Positions 1-8,452 of a DNA stretch of 23,553 bases are shown here, one piece after another; position 1 is the first letter of the stretch; every line of letters begins with the position of its first letter. Source of the DNA: Sulfurimonas sp. GTDB lineage: Bacteria > Campylobacterota > Campylobacteria > Campylobacterales > Sulfurimonadaceae. The translations under genes were made by a program, and so were the position numbers. A model generated the notes under the pieces. It ran no database searches. It was not told the DNA's origin and saw only the letters and a list, made by a program, of their open reading frames with translations. The stretch spans positions 1-23,553 of the forward strand of contig JAGGWO010000104.1 of the NCBI GenBank assembly GCA_021157485.1. Direction: 5' to 3'.

Positions 1-338
1 CAACTGCTGCATGTAGTGTGATAGATATTTTAAATGAGTATAAAGCGAGTGGTAAACTAGATGAGACTTTTGAGTATTTTGCTCAAAAGCAAGAAGAGTT
101 TTTTAGCTCAAACAGAAACCTCTTTACCCAAAAAGTTGGAATCGGAATGATGTGTGGACTACGTTGTAAAAATGCAGACACACTTACAAATATAATGAGT
201 AATGCTAAAGAAAATGGTGTTATGGTGCTTAAGGCTGGACGTAATACACTGCGTTTCTTGCCACCACTGACAATTACAAAAGAGGAAATCGATGAAGGCT
301 TTAAATCTCTTAGTGCTGCTGTCTCTACTCTTAAGTAG
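1..338 (+). CDS. argD: Acetylornithine/succinylornithine aminotransferase ArgD, C-terminal part (5' truncated by window)
   Basis: The reading frame is open from base 3 and ends at the TAG at 336-338, giving about 112 residues of the C-terminal domain. ArgD is a PLP-dependent class III aminotransferase of arginine synthesis that converts N-acetylglutamate semialdehyde to N-acetylornithine. The visible part fits the small domain of this family: an Ala-rich start (TAACSVIDIL), a mid-region GIGMMCGLRC strand, then the GVMVLKAGRNTLRFLPPLTI segment and the KEEIDEG helix typical of ArgD C-termini. The PLP lysine lies upstream of the window. Other class III aminotransferases such as GabT share this fold, but the RFLPPLTI end favours ArgD. 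Its last 47 bases overlap the next gene, in a different frame. Confidence 0.88.
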   Translation, partial: TAACSVIDILNEYKASGKLDETFEYFAQKQEEFFSSNRNLFTQKVGIGMMCGLRCKNADTLTNIMSNAKENGVMVLKAGRNTLRFLPPLTITKEEIDEGFKSLSAAVSTLK

Positions 339-1506
339 TACACTTTTAGCAAATGAGAATAATTCATCATTAGATGGGTATATCTCTAAAATTAAAAATG
401 CTGAGTTTAATTATGATTACTCAAAAAATGAGGCCGAAAACTCTAAACTTAGAGACTCTTGGATAGCTCCATTAAATCTTAATTATTCACACTCTACAAG
501 TAATCCATATGATGCTGATCAGGTTTCTCAAAATGCAGCTATTAAGATGGATCAGCCGATTTTTAGAAGTGGTGGTATTTACTATGGAATTAAATATGCT
601 AATGCTTTAAGAAAGTACTCTGACTACTCCGTAGATGTGGCAAAACGTAAGATGATTAAAGATGCTATATCTCTTCTTATCCAAATAAAACAGTCTGACC
701 TTAAGCTTATGCGTCAAAATTTACAGATAAAAAATTCTGAAATTAACTTAGCCCAAAATAAGGAACAATATCTAAACGGTCAGCTTGATTCAGGTTTTTT
801 AGATAATGCTATTATTGAGAGAAACTTTGTTATACAAAACCTTTATGATATGCAGACAGCAAAAGAGAGACTCATATCTAGTTTTAATACACTGAGTGAT
901 TTAGACTATATGAAAGTTACTATACCCCACCTTGAGTTACTTAATAAAGAGGAGTTTTTAAAGCATAATATTGTTCTGAAAATGGTAGATTCTCAGATAG
1001 AAAAAGATGATTACAATAAAAATGTAACTATAGCTAAATATCTACCTGCAGTTAGTTTAACGGCAGGATATAATTGGAGTAAAAGTGATTCTCCATTTAA
1101 GTTTGGTCCTGACGAAAAAGAGTATTATGATTATGGTCTTAGAGCTAACATGCCAATTGATATAAATACTTTTAGAGATATTGAATCTGCAAGAATTGAT
1201 TATTTAAAATCAAATGTGATTAAAGAAGACAAAAAGATTCAACTAGACTCTGTTTTTGAACAGGTTATGCATAATATAAAAAATCTAGAGAAGAAAAAAC
1301 TTTTAAGTATAGAGAATATAGATATTTACTCTAAGCTTTTAAAAGATACAAAAGACCTCTATAGTGCTGGATATAAAACAGAGTATGATGTGAATTTATT
1401 GAAAAACTCAGTTGAAATATCAAATATAGATTCTAAAATATATGAGATGGATAAACAGTTAGAGCTTTTAACACTCTATGAGATGTATGTTAACGATGGA
1501 AAGTAA
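292..1506 (+). CDS. TolC-family outer membrane efflux channel protein
   Basis: A 404-residue protein with a clear signal peptide (hydrophobic residues 4-19, predicted cleavage after LLA near residue 20). The rest resembles the outer membrane factor (OEP/TolC) family: long amphipathic helices with few Cys, alternating with beta-strand segments such as the Asn/Ser/Tyr-rich 60-75 region and the second-repeat strand LPAVSLTAGYNW near residue 250. TolC proteins form trimeric channels across the outer membrane and periplasm for RND, MFS or ABC exporters. At 404 residues it is slightly short for the family. The start at 292 is supported by AGAGGA at 281-286, five bases upstream, even though this puts it 47 bases inside argD. 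No adaptor or inner-membrane pump gene is adjacent on this strand. The RND gene at 3278-6364 is encoded convergently and could be its partner, which is inference only. Confidence 0.85.
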   Translation: MKALNLLVLLSLLLSSTLLANENNSSLDGYISKIKNAEFNYDYSKNEAENSKLRDSWIAPLNLNYSHSTSNPYDADQVSQNAAIKMDQPIFRSGGIYYGIKYANALRKYSDYSVDVAKRKMIKDAISLLIQIKQSDLKLMRQNLQIKNSEINLAQNKEQYLNGQLDSGFLDNAIIERNFVIQNLYDMQTAKERLISSFNTLSDLDYMKVTIPHLELLNKEEFLKHNIVLKMVDSQIEKDDYNKNVTIAKYLPAVSLTAGYNWSKSDSPFKFGPDEKEYYDYGLRANMPIDINTFRDIESARIDYLKSNVIKEDKKIQLDSVFEQVMHNIKNLEKKKLLSIENIDIYSKLLKDTKDLYSAGYKTEYDVNLLKNSVEISNIDSKIYEMDKQLELLTLYEMYVNDGK

Positions 1507-1543
1507 ATGATGAGAACTAAAGTTCAATGCAGTGAGGCACTAA

Positions 1544-2542
1544 ATGCCGAATCGTAAATTTAGTGAATATATGACAGACTGGCTGTATGGTGATGATGGT
1601 TACTATGCAACTTATAAAAATATAGGTAGGAGCGGTGACTTTTATACTGCAGTAAGTACAAGTAAGTTTTTTGGTGGGAGTGTTGCAAAACATATAATCT
1701 CTTTAGTCGATGAAGGTTTTTTAGAAACAAACGCAACTATATGTGAAATAGGTGCTCATCATGGCTACTTTTTAGCTGATGTAATAGAGTTTATATATAC
1801 GCTTAGACCTGCGCTACTCTCTACCTTGAACTTTGTTATTATTGAGAGGTTTGATGACCTGCAAGAGCAACAGACAAACTATTTTAAAGAGTCGTTTGGT
1901 GATGTTATCTCTTTAACGCACTATAAATCACTTAGTGAACTTAAATGTAAAAATGCTTTTTTTATAGCAAATGAAATATTTGATGCATTTCCTTGTGAGC
2001 TTTACTTCAAAGGTAAAACTGCTCGTGTAGATGGACACAAAGTTGAATTTGATGTAGATAACAAATGGGTTGATGAAAAAGCTAAGAAGTACTATAAAGA
2101 TAGAGGTGAGATTGCTATCGGTTATGAGGAGTTTGCACGTGAGATGGCTGATTCTTGTGATAAGTTTGAGTTTATGACTTTTGATTATGGAGAGATGCAG
2201 GCTCGCCCTGATTTTTCAATAAGAGTTTATGCAAAACATGAAGTTATTCCATTCTTTGATGAAAATATTAAACGTGAAGAGCTCTTTGGAAAGAGTGATA
2301 TAACTTATGATGTTACATTTGCTCACGTAAAAGATGCATACGAAGAAGCAGGGGTAGAGTTTGTAGAGTTAAAAGCTCAGATGGTTGCACTTGTTGATAT
2401 GGGGATACTTGATTTGTTAGAGATACTAAAAGAGAATGTAGATGAGAAAATTTACACTCAAGAGTTGGAAAAAGCTAAGATGCTTATCCTGCCTAACTTT
2501 TTAGGAGAGCGTTTTAAGATGGCAAAGTTTAGAAAGTCTTAA
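1544..2542 (+). CDS. MidA-family (COG1565/DUF185) SAM-dependent methyltransferase
   Basis: A 332-residue soluble protein of the MidA/NDUFAF7 family. Visible family motifs are the N-terminal KFSEYMTDWLYGDDGYY segment, GDFYTAVSTSKFFG at 31-44, the SAM-binding glycine-rich loop EIGAHHGYFLADV at 68-80, an acidic residue after the second strand (IIER, 99-102) and IANEIFDAFP at 141-150. In mitochondria the homologue methylates an arginine of a complex I subunit. The role of the bacterial proteins is not settled. The start codon at 1544 directly follows an in-frame stop (TAA 1541-1543), so no longer N-terminus is possible in this frame. AGTGAGG at 1531-1537 is a suitable ribosome site. The N-terminus is about 15-20 residues shorter than in many relatives; see the separate observation about the short frame just upstream. 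Confidence 0.86.
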   Translation: MPNRKFSEYMTDWLYGDDGYYATYKNIGRSGDFYTAVSTSKFFGGSVAKHIISLVDEGFLETNATICEIGAHHGYFLADVIEFIYTLRPALLSTLNFVIIERFDDLQEQQTNYFKESFGDVISLTHYKSLSELKCKNAFFIANEIFDAFPCELYFKGKTARVDGHKVEFDVDNKWVDEKAKKYYKDRGEIAIGYEEFAREMADSCDKFEFMTFDYGEMQARPDFSIRVYAKHEVIPFFDENIKREELFGKSDITYDVTFAHVKDAYEEAGVEFVELKAQMVALVDMGILDLLEILKENVDEKIYTQELEKAKMLILPNFLGERFKMAKFRKS

Positions 2543-2550
2543 AATAAGAA

Positions 2551-3285
2551 CTACTTTAAAATATATGCTATTTTAACTTTGAATAGTTCAGGAAAATCAA
2601 ATAGTGAGGAGTCTACTTCTATTGGAAAACTTCTCTCTATAGCTTGAATAGTCGCTTTTTTAAAGATACTTTTTCCTGAGATTATCTCAATATCTTCTAC
2701 AGTACCATCTGCTAATATTTTAAACTTAACATCAACAACTCCCTCAATACATCTTCTTCTAGCCATATTTGGATATGATTTATTACTGTTGATTCTTTTT
2801 ACAAGTTGTTCAACAAATTTTCTTTGTTTAGCTTCTCGTACATCTTGGTTTATTTGCTGTTGAACATTTGAGATATTTTCAGTTTGCACTACTTCTTGTT
2901 CTTGAACTTCTTCGACTATTTCCTCTTCAGAAACTTCTTCTATAATTGGCTCTTCAACAATGGGTTCTTGCTTAGCAACAGGCTCTTGAATAATTGGCTC
3001 TGGCTTGATAATAGGTTTTGGCTTTGGCTTTGGCTTTGGCTTTGGTGGTAGCTTTTTCTTTTTTTTCTTCTTAGGCTTTGGTTTTCTTTTTTTCTTTTTT
3101 TCTTTTATATTTTTTACTTCTTGTACTTTTGCCGGAGCAATAATAGAAAATTGTACACATTTTAGATTGTTTTTTTGAACTTTTTTTGTAGAGTAATCGT
3201 TTTTGCTAAAGAGATAAAACATAGTTGCAATTATTGCTATATAAGCGATAGCACTAATTATAAAAGAGGATAGATATCTATGCAT
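2551..3285 (-). CDS. tonB: TonB energy-transducing protein
   Basis: A 244-residue inner-membrane-anchored periplasmic protein that passes proton-motive energy from ExbB-ExbD to outer-membrane receptors. Residues 6-26 form a single N-terminal membrane helix. A strongly basic Lys/Pro stretch follows at 62-92, with KP dipeptide repeats at 82-91, then an acidic Glu/Pro/Val stretch at 94-135. This is the extended periplasm-spanning linker of TonB proteins. The C-terminal domain (about 155-244) carries the TonB signature: YPNMARRRCIEGVVDVKFKI followed by LADGTVEDIEIISGKSIF. It is the last gene of the ten-gene minus-strand block. Its start overlaps the end of the RND gene by 8 bases, which suggests translational coupling. 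A TonB at the end and a receptor plus ExbBD at the beginning imply one dedicated TonB system. Confidence 0.92.
   Translation of the reverse strand: MHRYLSSFIISAIAYIAIIATMFYLFSKNDYSTKKVQKNNLKCVQFSIIAPAKVQEVKNIKEKKKKRKPKPKKKKKKKLPPKPKPKPKPKPIIKPEPIIQEPVAKQEPIVEEPIIEEVSEEEIVEEVQEQEVVQTENISNVQQQINQDVREAKQRKFVEQLVKRINSNKSYPNMARRRCIEGVVDVKFKILADGTVEDIEIISGKSIFKKATIQAIERSFPIEVDSSLFDFPELFKVKIAYILK
2556..2576. terminator. AT-rich stem-loop at the convergent end of midA and tonB, possible weak bidirectional terminator
   Basis: TTAAAATA (2556-2563) and TATTTTAA (2569-2576) form a perfect 8-base inverted repeat with a 5-base loop. It lies in the last codons of tonB and just past the midA stop. The stem has no G-C pairs and no clean U-run follows on either strand, so termination is only a possibility. 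Confidence 0.25.
3020..3043. repeat. Hexanucleotide tandem repeat (GGCTTT x4) inside tonB
   Basis: Four perfect consecutive copies of GGCTTT on the plus strand encode the Pro-Lys dipeptide repeat of TonB on the minus strand (CCA-AAG codons). The unit is six bases, so changes in copy number would lengthen or shorten the linker without shifting the frame. Confidence 0.8.
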
Positions 3286-6200
3286 CTTTATAGCTTCTTA
3301 AAAAGTTGTACATTGTCGGTAGGTAGAATAGATTTAAAATCGTTCCCCAGAGTAGTCCAAAACCGATAGTTACAGCAAGTGGTTGAAAGGTAACTGCTTG
3401 TGCTGTAGCAAAGAATATTAGTGATGATAGACCTATAATAGTTGTAATGGATGTAAGCAAAATTGGTCTTAATCTTCTTTTTGCAAGTATTAAAATCTCA
3501 TCTTTAGATGTTGCACCCTTTAGTGTTGACATCATTATGATTCCATCATTAACGATAACACCGGCGAGCCCAAGTGCACCGATGAGAGATGGAAGGGAGA
3601 TATTAAGTCCCATTATGAAGTGACCTATATAAACGCCAAGAAGAGAAAAAGGGATAACTGACATAACTATAATAGTTTCTCTAAAAGAGTTAAAAAGATA
3701 AAGAATAGAGATAAAAATAAGAATAATAGCTAGGATAGAAGCTAAAACCATCTCCGTCTGCATAGTTCTTTTCTGCTTTCTTTCTCCCTTAAACTTCAGT
3801 TTAATTCCTTTTACTGCATTTAATTCATCTATGATTGGCGATATCTTCTCTAGTACTTCTGTAGCAGTTACTATTGATGGATTTACATTTGCAAATACAT
3901 AAAAATTAGTTTCACCATTATCTTTAACCAGTCTCTCTAAAGATTCCACTTTTTCAAACTCACAAATATCTTTTAGCTTTACGAGCATATTATTTTTAAT
4001 AGGAATCTCTAGTCTTTTAAAGCTCTCTAAATCATTTTGGATATTAAATGATTTCACCTTTATATCTAAGAGCTCATTGCCATCAAAAATAGTCCCAACT
4101 TTTCTTGATAGATAGAGACCAGATATATAGTTACCAAGATACTTTTCAGTAATTCCTAACTCTTCACCGTAACTGTTTAGTTTTAGTTTTATCTCATCTG
4201 GTCCTACTTTAACATTGTCACCATAGTACTTTATTCCCTCGATTTTTGAAAAACCATCTTCAATCGCTCTAATAGCTTTTATCGCTTTTTGGTAATCATT
4301 ACTAATCACACCAATTCGAATATCAGCTTTTGTATGGCCCATTTTATTTTCAACAACCATTAGGTTACTAAGTTCAAACTTCTTTTTATAAGCTTGTTCT
4401 TTAAGCCAGACTCTAAGCTCTTTTGAGATTTCTTGTGAAGATTTTTCTCTTATTCTATCTGTAGAATCATAATAAAAACTTAGATATGGAGTAATGAACT
4501 TATCTACAAAGTTTGACTCTTTCATCTTATGTAACTCGATGGAGATATATCCAACATAAGGGTACATTTCAGCAGAGCCCGTTGCACTTCTTCTGTAGCC
4601 TGCCGTAGAGCTTACATGTTTAACAGAGAATCTGTCTCTATTTTTTAAGATATCTTTTTCTAAAGTTTGTACAATTTTTAGAGATTCTTCAAGAGTTGTT
4701 GTGGGCTGTGCTTTGAATGTAATGTTTATTGATGAAGCATCAAAGGACTTGAACATCTGAAACTTCGAACTCTTTACACCATAAAAAATTAAAACAGGAA
4801 CGATGATTAAAAAAGTGAGTAAGAAGCTCTTTTGATATTTAACTAACTGTCTTAAAGCCTTTGAGTAGAGTATATTTGCTTTTTCCCATGATAGAGTTCT
4901 AGAGTTCGCGGAAAGTGTATGTGAAGCATGTATAGGTAAAAATATAAATGACTCTATAAGAGAAGCCACTACAAGAGCAGAAAATGCAATAGGAATCAGT
5001 TGTATAATCTCTCCAAGTCTACCACTAAGCATAAGCAGAGGTATAAAAGAGAATAGGGTAGTCAGTGAAGCAATAGTAACTGGTTTTGCTACCTCTTTTG
5101 TACCTAATAATGCTGCCTCTTTGGCACTGTAGCCTTTTTCAATATACTGCTGAATATTCTCACTTACAACAATAGCATCATCAACAATAATACCAATTGC
5201 AATCAGTACACCTATTAGGGAATTTACATTTATACTGTAGCCTGTGAAATAGAAATATATTGCTCCGATGACAAAAGAGGTAGGTATTCCCAAGGCTATG
5301 ATAAAAGCTATACGAACATTAATTAAAATAGCTGTTAGAAGTGTGATGAGAATTACACCGAGTAAAATGTTTGAAATGACAATATTGAGTCTATCTTTTA
5401 TGATAGTTGACTTATCCATTCTAACACTAAAGTTAACACCATCAATATTCATCTTTGATATAAGGGAGTTAATATCTTCAGCGATAGTTACTGCGTCACC
5501 ATTTGGATTTTGTGATACAGCGAGAGTGATAGAGTTGTTCCCATTCATACTCGCAAGTGTTGCCGAGTCCTCGTAGCGTTTTTCTATTTTTGCGATATCT
5601 TTTAAGGCGATTTGCTGGTCATTAATATTGACAATAGTATTTTCAAGGTTATCGGCAAATTTTTTATCATTATGAGTAGAGATATAGTATTGTTCTTTGA
5701 TATTATCTATTTTTCCCAGTGGAAATATATAGGACAATTCAGAAAACATTCGCAGTGTTTCCTCTAAAGATAGATTATAAGCATTTACCTTTTTTTCATC
5801 TATAAGAACTTCATAAAAAAGGTCAGAATCTCCAAAGATAGTAACATCTGATACATCTTTTATAGAGAGAAGTTTGCTTTTAAATTTTTTAGAGAGAGCT
5901 TTTAGCTTTGCTCTAGGAACTTCATCTGAAAGAATTGATACATGCATTATACTTCTAGAGTGCGCAACTCCTCTTATTATAGGCTCATCCATATCACTTG
6001 GAAGGTTCTCTCTTATCAGAGCTAAGGCATCCTCTGTGTCACTTACAGCTACTGCTTTATCAGCCCCTTTTTCCAGTTCGAGAATTATTGTAAATCTACC
6101 TGGTGATATTACAGATGTAACAGTCTCTACTCCAACAATAGTCTTTACTTCATCTTCTATTTCTTGGACAGCCATTTTATTCAAAGAATCTACCGAAGCA

Positions 6201-6364
6201 CCGGCATATGAGCCTCGAATTGTTAAAGAGTTAGGCTCAATAGTTGGAGATATCTCTTTTGGAATTTGAGTGTAAGAATATATACCCATTGCGAATAGTA
6301 GTAAAAATAGAGTATAGTTTATTTTATAATTATCAATAAAAAATCTTAAAAAATTTTCAAACAT
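3278..6364 (-). CDS. RND-superfamily efflux transporter (AcrB/HAE/HME-like inner membrane pump)
   Basis: A 1028-residue protein with the duplicated RND layout. TM1 is at about 15-33, a large periplasmic loop follows (about 35-325), TM2-6 lie at about 325-480, TM7 at about 512-530, a second loop at about 535-865, and TM8-12 at about 868-1022. The proton-relay pair is present in TM4 (D395-D396 in GIIVDDAIVV), and TM10 has the matching GVIVNDGIIM (N939, D940). The RRLRPILLTSITTIIG motif at 963-978 is typical. The family exports drugs, metals or other compounds from the periplasm or inner membrane, normally with a periplasmic adaptor and a TolC channel. No adaptor gene is present in this operon. 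It starts 10 bases after the activase gene, with AGGA upstream, and overlaps tonB by 8 bases. The substrate is unknown. Confidence 0.9.
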   Translation of the reverse strand: MFENFLRFFIDNYKINYTLFLLLFAMGIYSYTQIPKEISPTIEPNSLTIRGSYAGASVDSLNKMAVQEIEDEVKTIVGVETVTSVISPGRFTIILELEKGADKAVAVSDTEDALALIRENLPSDMDEPIIRGVAHSRSIMHVSILSDEVPRAKLKALSKKFKSKLLSIKDVSDVTIFGDSDLFYEVLIDEKKVNAYNLSLEETLRMFSELSYIFPLGKIDNIKEQYYISTHNDKKFADNLENTIVNINDQQIALKDIAKIEKRYEDSATLASMNGNNSITLAVSQNPNGDAVTIAEDINSLISKMNIDGVNFSVRMDKSTIIKDRLNIVISNILLGVILITLLTAILINVRIAFIIALGIPTSFVIGAIYFYFTGYSINVNSLIGVLIAIGIIVDDAIVVSENIQQYIEKGYSAKEAALLGTKEVAKPVTIASLTTLFSFIPLLMLSGRLGEIIQLIPIAFSALVVASLIESFIFLPIHASHTLSANSRTLSWEKANILYSKALRQLVKYQKSFLLTFLIIVPVLIFYGVKSSKFQMFKSFDASSINITFKAQPTTTLEESLKIVQTLEKDILKNRDRFSVKHVSSTAGYRRSATGSAEMYPYVGYISIELHKMKESNFVDKFITPYLSFYYDSTDRIREKSSQEISKELRVWLKEQAYKKKFELSNLMVVENKMGHTKADIRIGVISNDYQKAIKAIRAIEDGFSKIEGIKYYGDNVKVGPDEIKLKLNSYGEELGITEKYLGNYISGLYLSRKVGTIFDGNELLDIKVKSFNIQNDLESFKRLEIPIKNNMLVKLKDICEFEKVESLERLVKDNGETNFYVFANVNPSIVTATEVLEKISPIIDELNAVKGIKLKFKGERKQKRTMQTEMVLASILAIILIFISILYLFNSFRETIIVMSVIPFSLLGVYIGHFIMGLNISLPSLIGALGLAGVIVNDGIIMMSTLKGATSKDEILILAKRRLRPILLTSITTIIGLSSLIFFATAQAVTFQPLAVTIGFGLLWGTILNLFYLPTMYNFLRSYKDA

Positions 6365-6374
6365 ATATCAGTTC

Positions 6375-7175
6375 CTAGTTTTCATATCCATAAGATTCAT
6401 TGGCTAAAATAGCCGCACCATATGCAGTCGTTATTTGAGGATATTTTGGTATAAATATCTCTTTAGATAGCTCATTCTCGATTGCATAAACCAAACCAGC
6501 GTTAAGAGCAGGTCCTCCATCAAAATAGATGCTATCTTTTATCCCAACTCTTTTTACAAGTTTTATAATTCTTTTTGCTATAGAGTAGTGAACTCCGGCA
6601 ACAATATCCTCAACACTATTGTCATTTCCCAAAAGCCCAATAATTTCTGATTCAGCAAAAACTGCACATGTGCTATTAATCGCTAAGGGAGCCCCTTCTG
6701 ATTTAAAGTGGTAGTCACCCAGTTCACTAACTTCAAGTTCTAAGTTCATAGCAACAACATCTAAAAATTTTCCAGTTCCAGCTGCACACCTGTCGTTCAT
6801 AGCGAAATTAACTACACTGCCTTCACTGTCAAGTGAGATTGCTTTAGAATCTTGACCACCAATATTAATGATAGTCTTAATGTCACATTCACCTTTAGCG
6901 GCGGCTACTGCACCAATGGCATTAGCTGTAATCTCACTAATGTTCTCATCAGCTTCTTTAAATAGTTTTCTTCCATAACCGGTTGCAACAGTATAGACAA
7001 CATCTTTTTCATCTATCTTTAACTCAATAAGTAATTCGCTAAGACTTTGCTTCGCATACTTATAAAACATACTTCCACTAGCACTTATCCTATGGCCAAT
7101 TAACTCTTCATTCTCATCTACAAGTGCAACTTTTATGGCAGTTGAACCGATGTCTATTCCTACAAAATATTTCAC
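6375..7175 (-). CDS. BcrAD/BadFG-type ATPase, activator/reductase of 2-hydroxyacyl-CoA dehydratase-like (double-cubane) protein
   Basis: A 266-residue ASKHA-fold ATPase (HgdC/YjiL type). Visible features are the phosphate-1 loop GIDIGSTAIKVAL at 6-18, INIGGQDSKAI at 103-113, C130 in NDRCAAGTGKF, C170 in NSTCAVFAESEIIG, and the adenosine loop YFDGGPALNAG at 217-227. In characterised activators the two Cys of each monomer hold one [4Fe-4S] cluster at the homodimer interface, and ATP hydrolysis drives single electrons onto the partner enzyme at very low potential. The start is GTG, overlapping the upstream partner gene's stop by 4 bases (GTGA), so the two are probably translationally coupled. 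By pairing, it is the dedicated reductase of the protein encoded at 7172-8452. Confidence 0.9.
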   Translation of the reverse strand: MKYFVGIDIGSTAIKVALVDENEELIGHRISASGSMFYKYAKQSLSELLIELKIDEKDVVYTVATGYGRKLFKEADENISEITANAIGAVAAAKGECDIKTIINIGGQDSKAISLDSEGSVVNFAMNDRCAAGTGKFLDVVAMNLELEVSELGDYHFKSEGAPLAINSTCAVFAESEIIGLLGNDNSVEDIVAGVHYSIAKRIIKLVKRVGIKDSIYFDGGPALNAGLVYAIENELSKEIFIPKYPQITTAYGAAILANESYGYEN

Positions 7176-8452
7176 TGTTTTTTTCTCCGTCTATTTTTAA
7201 GAGATTCGATAAATGCTTCGATTCTAGTTGTTAGCTGTCCTAAGTGACTTGGAGAGTAATCACTCTCTAAGTATATAATTGGAATACCTTCTTTTTCCAT
7301 AGCTTGAAGTACAGATCTCTGTTCCATCTCATAAACTTGGCATCCTGCAAAAGCTTGATAAACAACACCATCAGCTTTATACTCTTTAACTAAATCGATT
7401 ATTCGTCTGATTCTATCATTGTTTTTTGTAAAAATAGGGCAAGTACACCCTTTTAAATATCTATCTGCAACAGAATCAACCATATCATTAACAAACCACT
7501 CATCAACGCTTACCATATCGTTAAACATTCTGTTTGAAGAACATGTTTCATCTGCGACTATAATGGCATCTGAATCCTCTATTAAAAGAGGAATTTTTAG
7601 ATTTGGAAATATTGGAGGCGAACCAGTATATACAATTCTTGGACTCTTTTTGGTTGCTGTATTGAACTCATCTTCTACTCTCTGCGCACACTCTTTTAAT
7701 AGTTCTGAAGTAGCTTTAATCCAGTTATCTAAGTCATCAAAGAAGAAAGCATTTGTCACTAAAAACATATCTAAACCCAGTATAGGAGAGTTTTCATTTT
7801 TTCGTAGAATATTGAGTTTATGGTAAAGATGTTGAGCATATCCTACTTTTTTTATTGACTCTTTTAAATTCTTTTTTGTCAGTTTTTTACCTAGGTCAGT
7901 TGAGAGCTCTTTTGTGAATTTTCTAACACTTCTTCTCCAGTACTCACGACTCTCTGCACTCTCTTTTGTTCTTGGGAATTCCATATCAAAAAGCTTATAG
8001 CCCATCTCTTCGATTATAGCACCGGACTTTGCTTTTTGATCACATGTAGTTGGAGATATAACAAGGTCAGGTTTGTCAGAAAAGTTACCAGATACAAACT
8101 GTCCAACAGTTGCTTTTACAAGAGGACAAGCTTTAGAAGGTAGCAGATCACTTCCAATCTCATCATCAGTATAGAAACCATTACATAGTCTTAATGGAAC
8201 TGCGTCAAGTGCATGGATTATTTCAGATGGCACTTGAATACACATAGTACCTACCTTTACTTTATCAGCATGTAGAGATTCATGTCTGCAGTGTACTCTT
8301 TCATAAAGGTCATAAAAATAATTCATAGCCTTTGGAGGCTCTTTAAAGTCATGCTTTATCTTTTCTAATAGTGAAATAGCTTCCATCGCTTTATGACGGT
8401 TTTGTTTCTCTTTAGGAGTTTCTATTTTATGCTCTCTAACTCTTTTAGTCAT
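7172..8452 (-). CDS. 2-hydroxyacyl-CoA dehydratase D-component-like protein, probable double-cubane cluster protein (YjiM/DCCP type)
   Basis: A soluble cytoplasmic protein of 426 residues from the chosen ATG at 8452, which has GGGAG seven bases upstream. An ATG at 8470 would add six residues but lacks a good ribosome site. The family pattern is clear: C71-I-Q-VPSEIIHALDAVPLRLC (C90), KACPLVKATVG (C109), SPTTCDQKAK (C137), then in the second half ADETCSSNRMF (C304), RYLKGCTCPIF (C336/C338), AFAGCQVYEMEQ (C371) and the ending ESDYSPSHLGQLTTRIEAFIESL. Three Cys per half on a single chain, next to one activase gene and without a second dehydratase subunit, matches the double-cubane cluster proteins (DCCP) and E. 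coli YjiM rather than two-subunit acyl-CoA dehydratases. Characterised DCCP reduces small molecules such as acetylene, azide and hydrazine when driven by its ATPase; the natural substrate is unknown. Which Cys bind iron is my inference. Confidence 0.85.
   Translation of the reverse strand: MTKRVREHKIETPKEKQNRHKAMEAISLLEKIKHDFKEPPKAMNYFYDLYERVHCRHESLHADKVKVGTMCIQVPSEIIHALDAVPLRLCNGFYTDDEIGSDLLPSKACPLVKATVGQFVSGNFSDKPDLVISPTTCDQKAKSGAIIEEMGYKLFDMEFPRTKESAESREYWRRSVRKFTKELSTDLGKKLTKKNLKESIKKVGYAQHLYHKLNILRKNENSPILGLDMFLVTNAFFFDDLDNWIKATSELLKECAQRVEDEFNTATKKSPRIVYTGSPPIFPNLKIPLLIEDSDAIIVADETCSSNRMFNDMVSVDEWFVNDMVDSVADRYLKGCTCPIFTKNNDRIRRIIDLVKEYKADGVVYQAFAGCQVYEMEQRSVLQAMEKEGIPIIYLESDYSPSHLGQLTTRIEAFIESLKNRRRKKQ

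Noticed and set aside
5268..6269. Plus-strand open frames of 102 and 131 codons inside the RND gene.
   Set aside because: They lie wholly antisense to a well-supported 1028-residue protein and have no recognisable family features.
7419..7826. A 135-codon plus-strand open frame opposite the double-cubane protein gene.
   Set aside because: It is antisense to a gene with clear conserved motifs and shows no independent signal.
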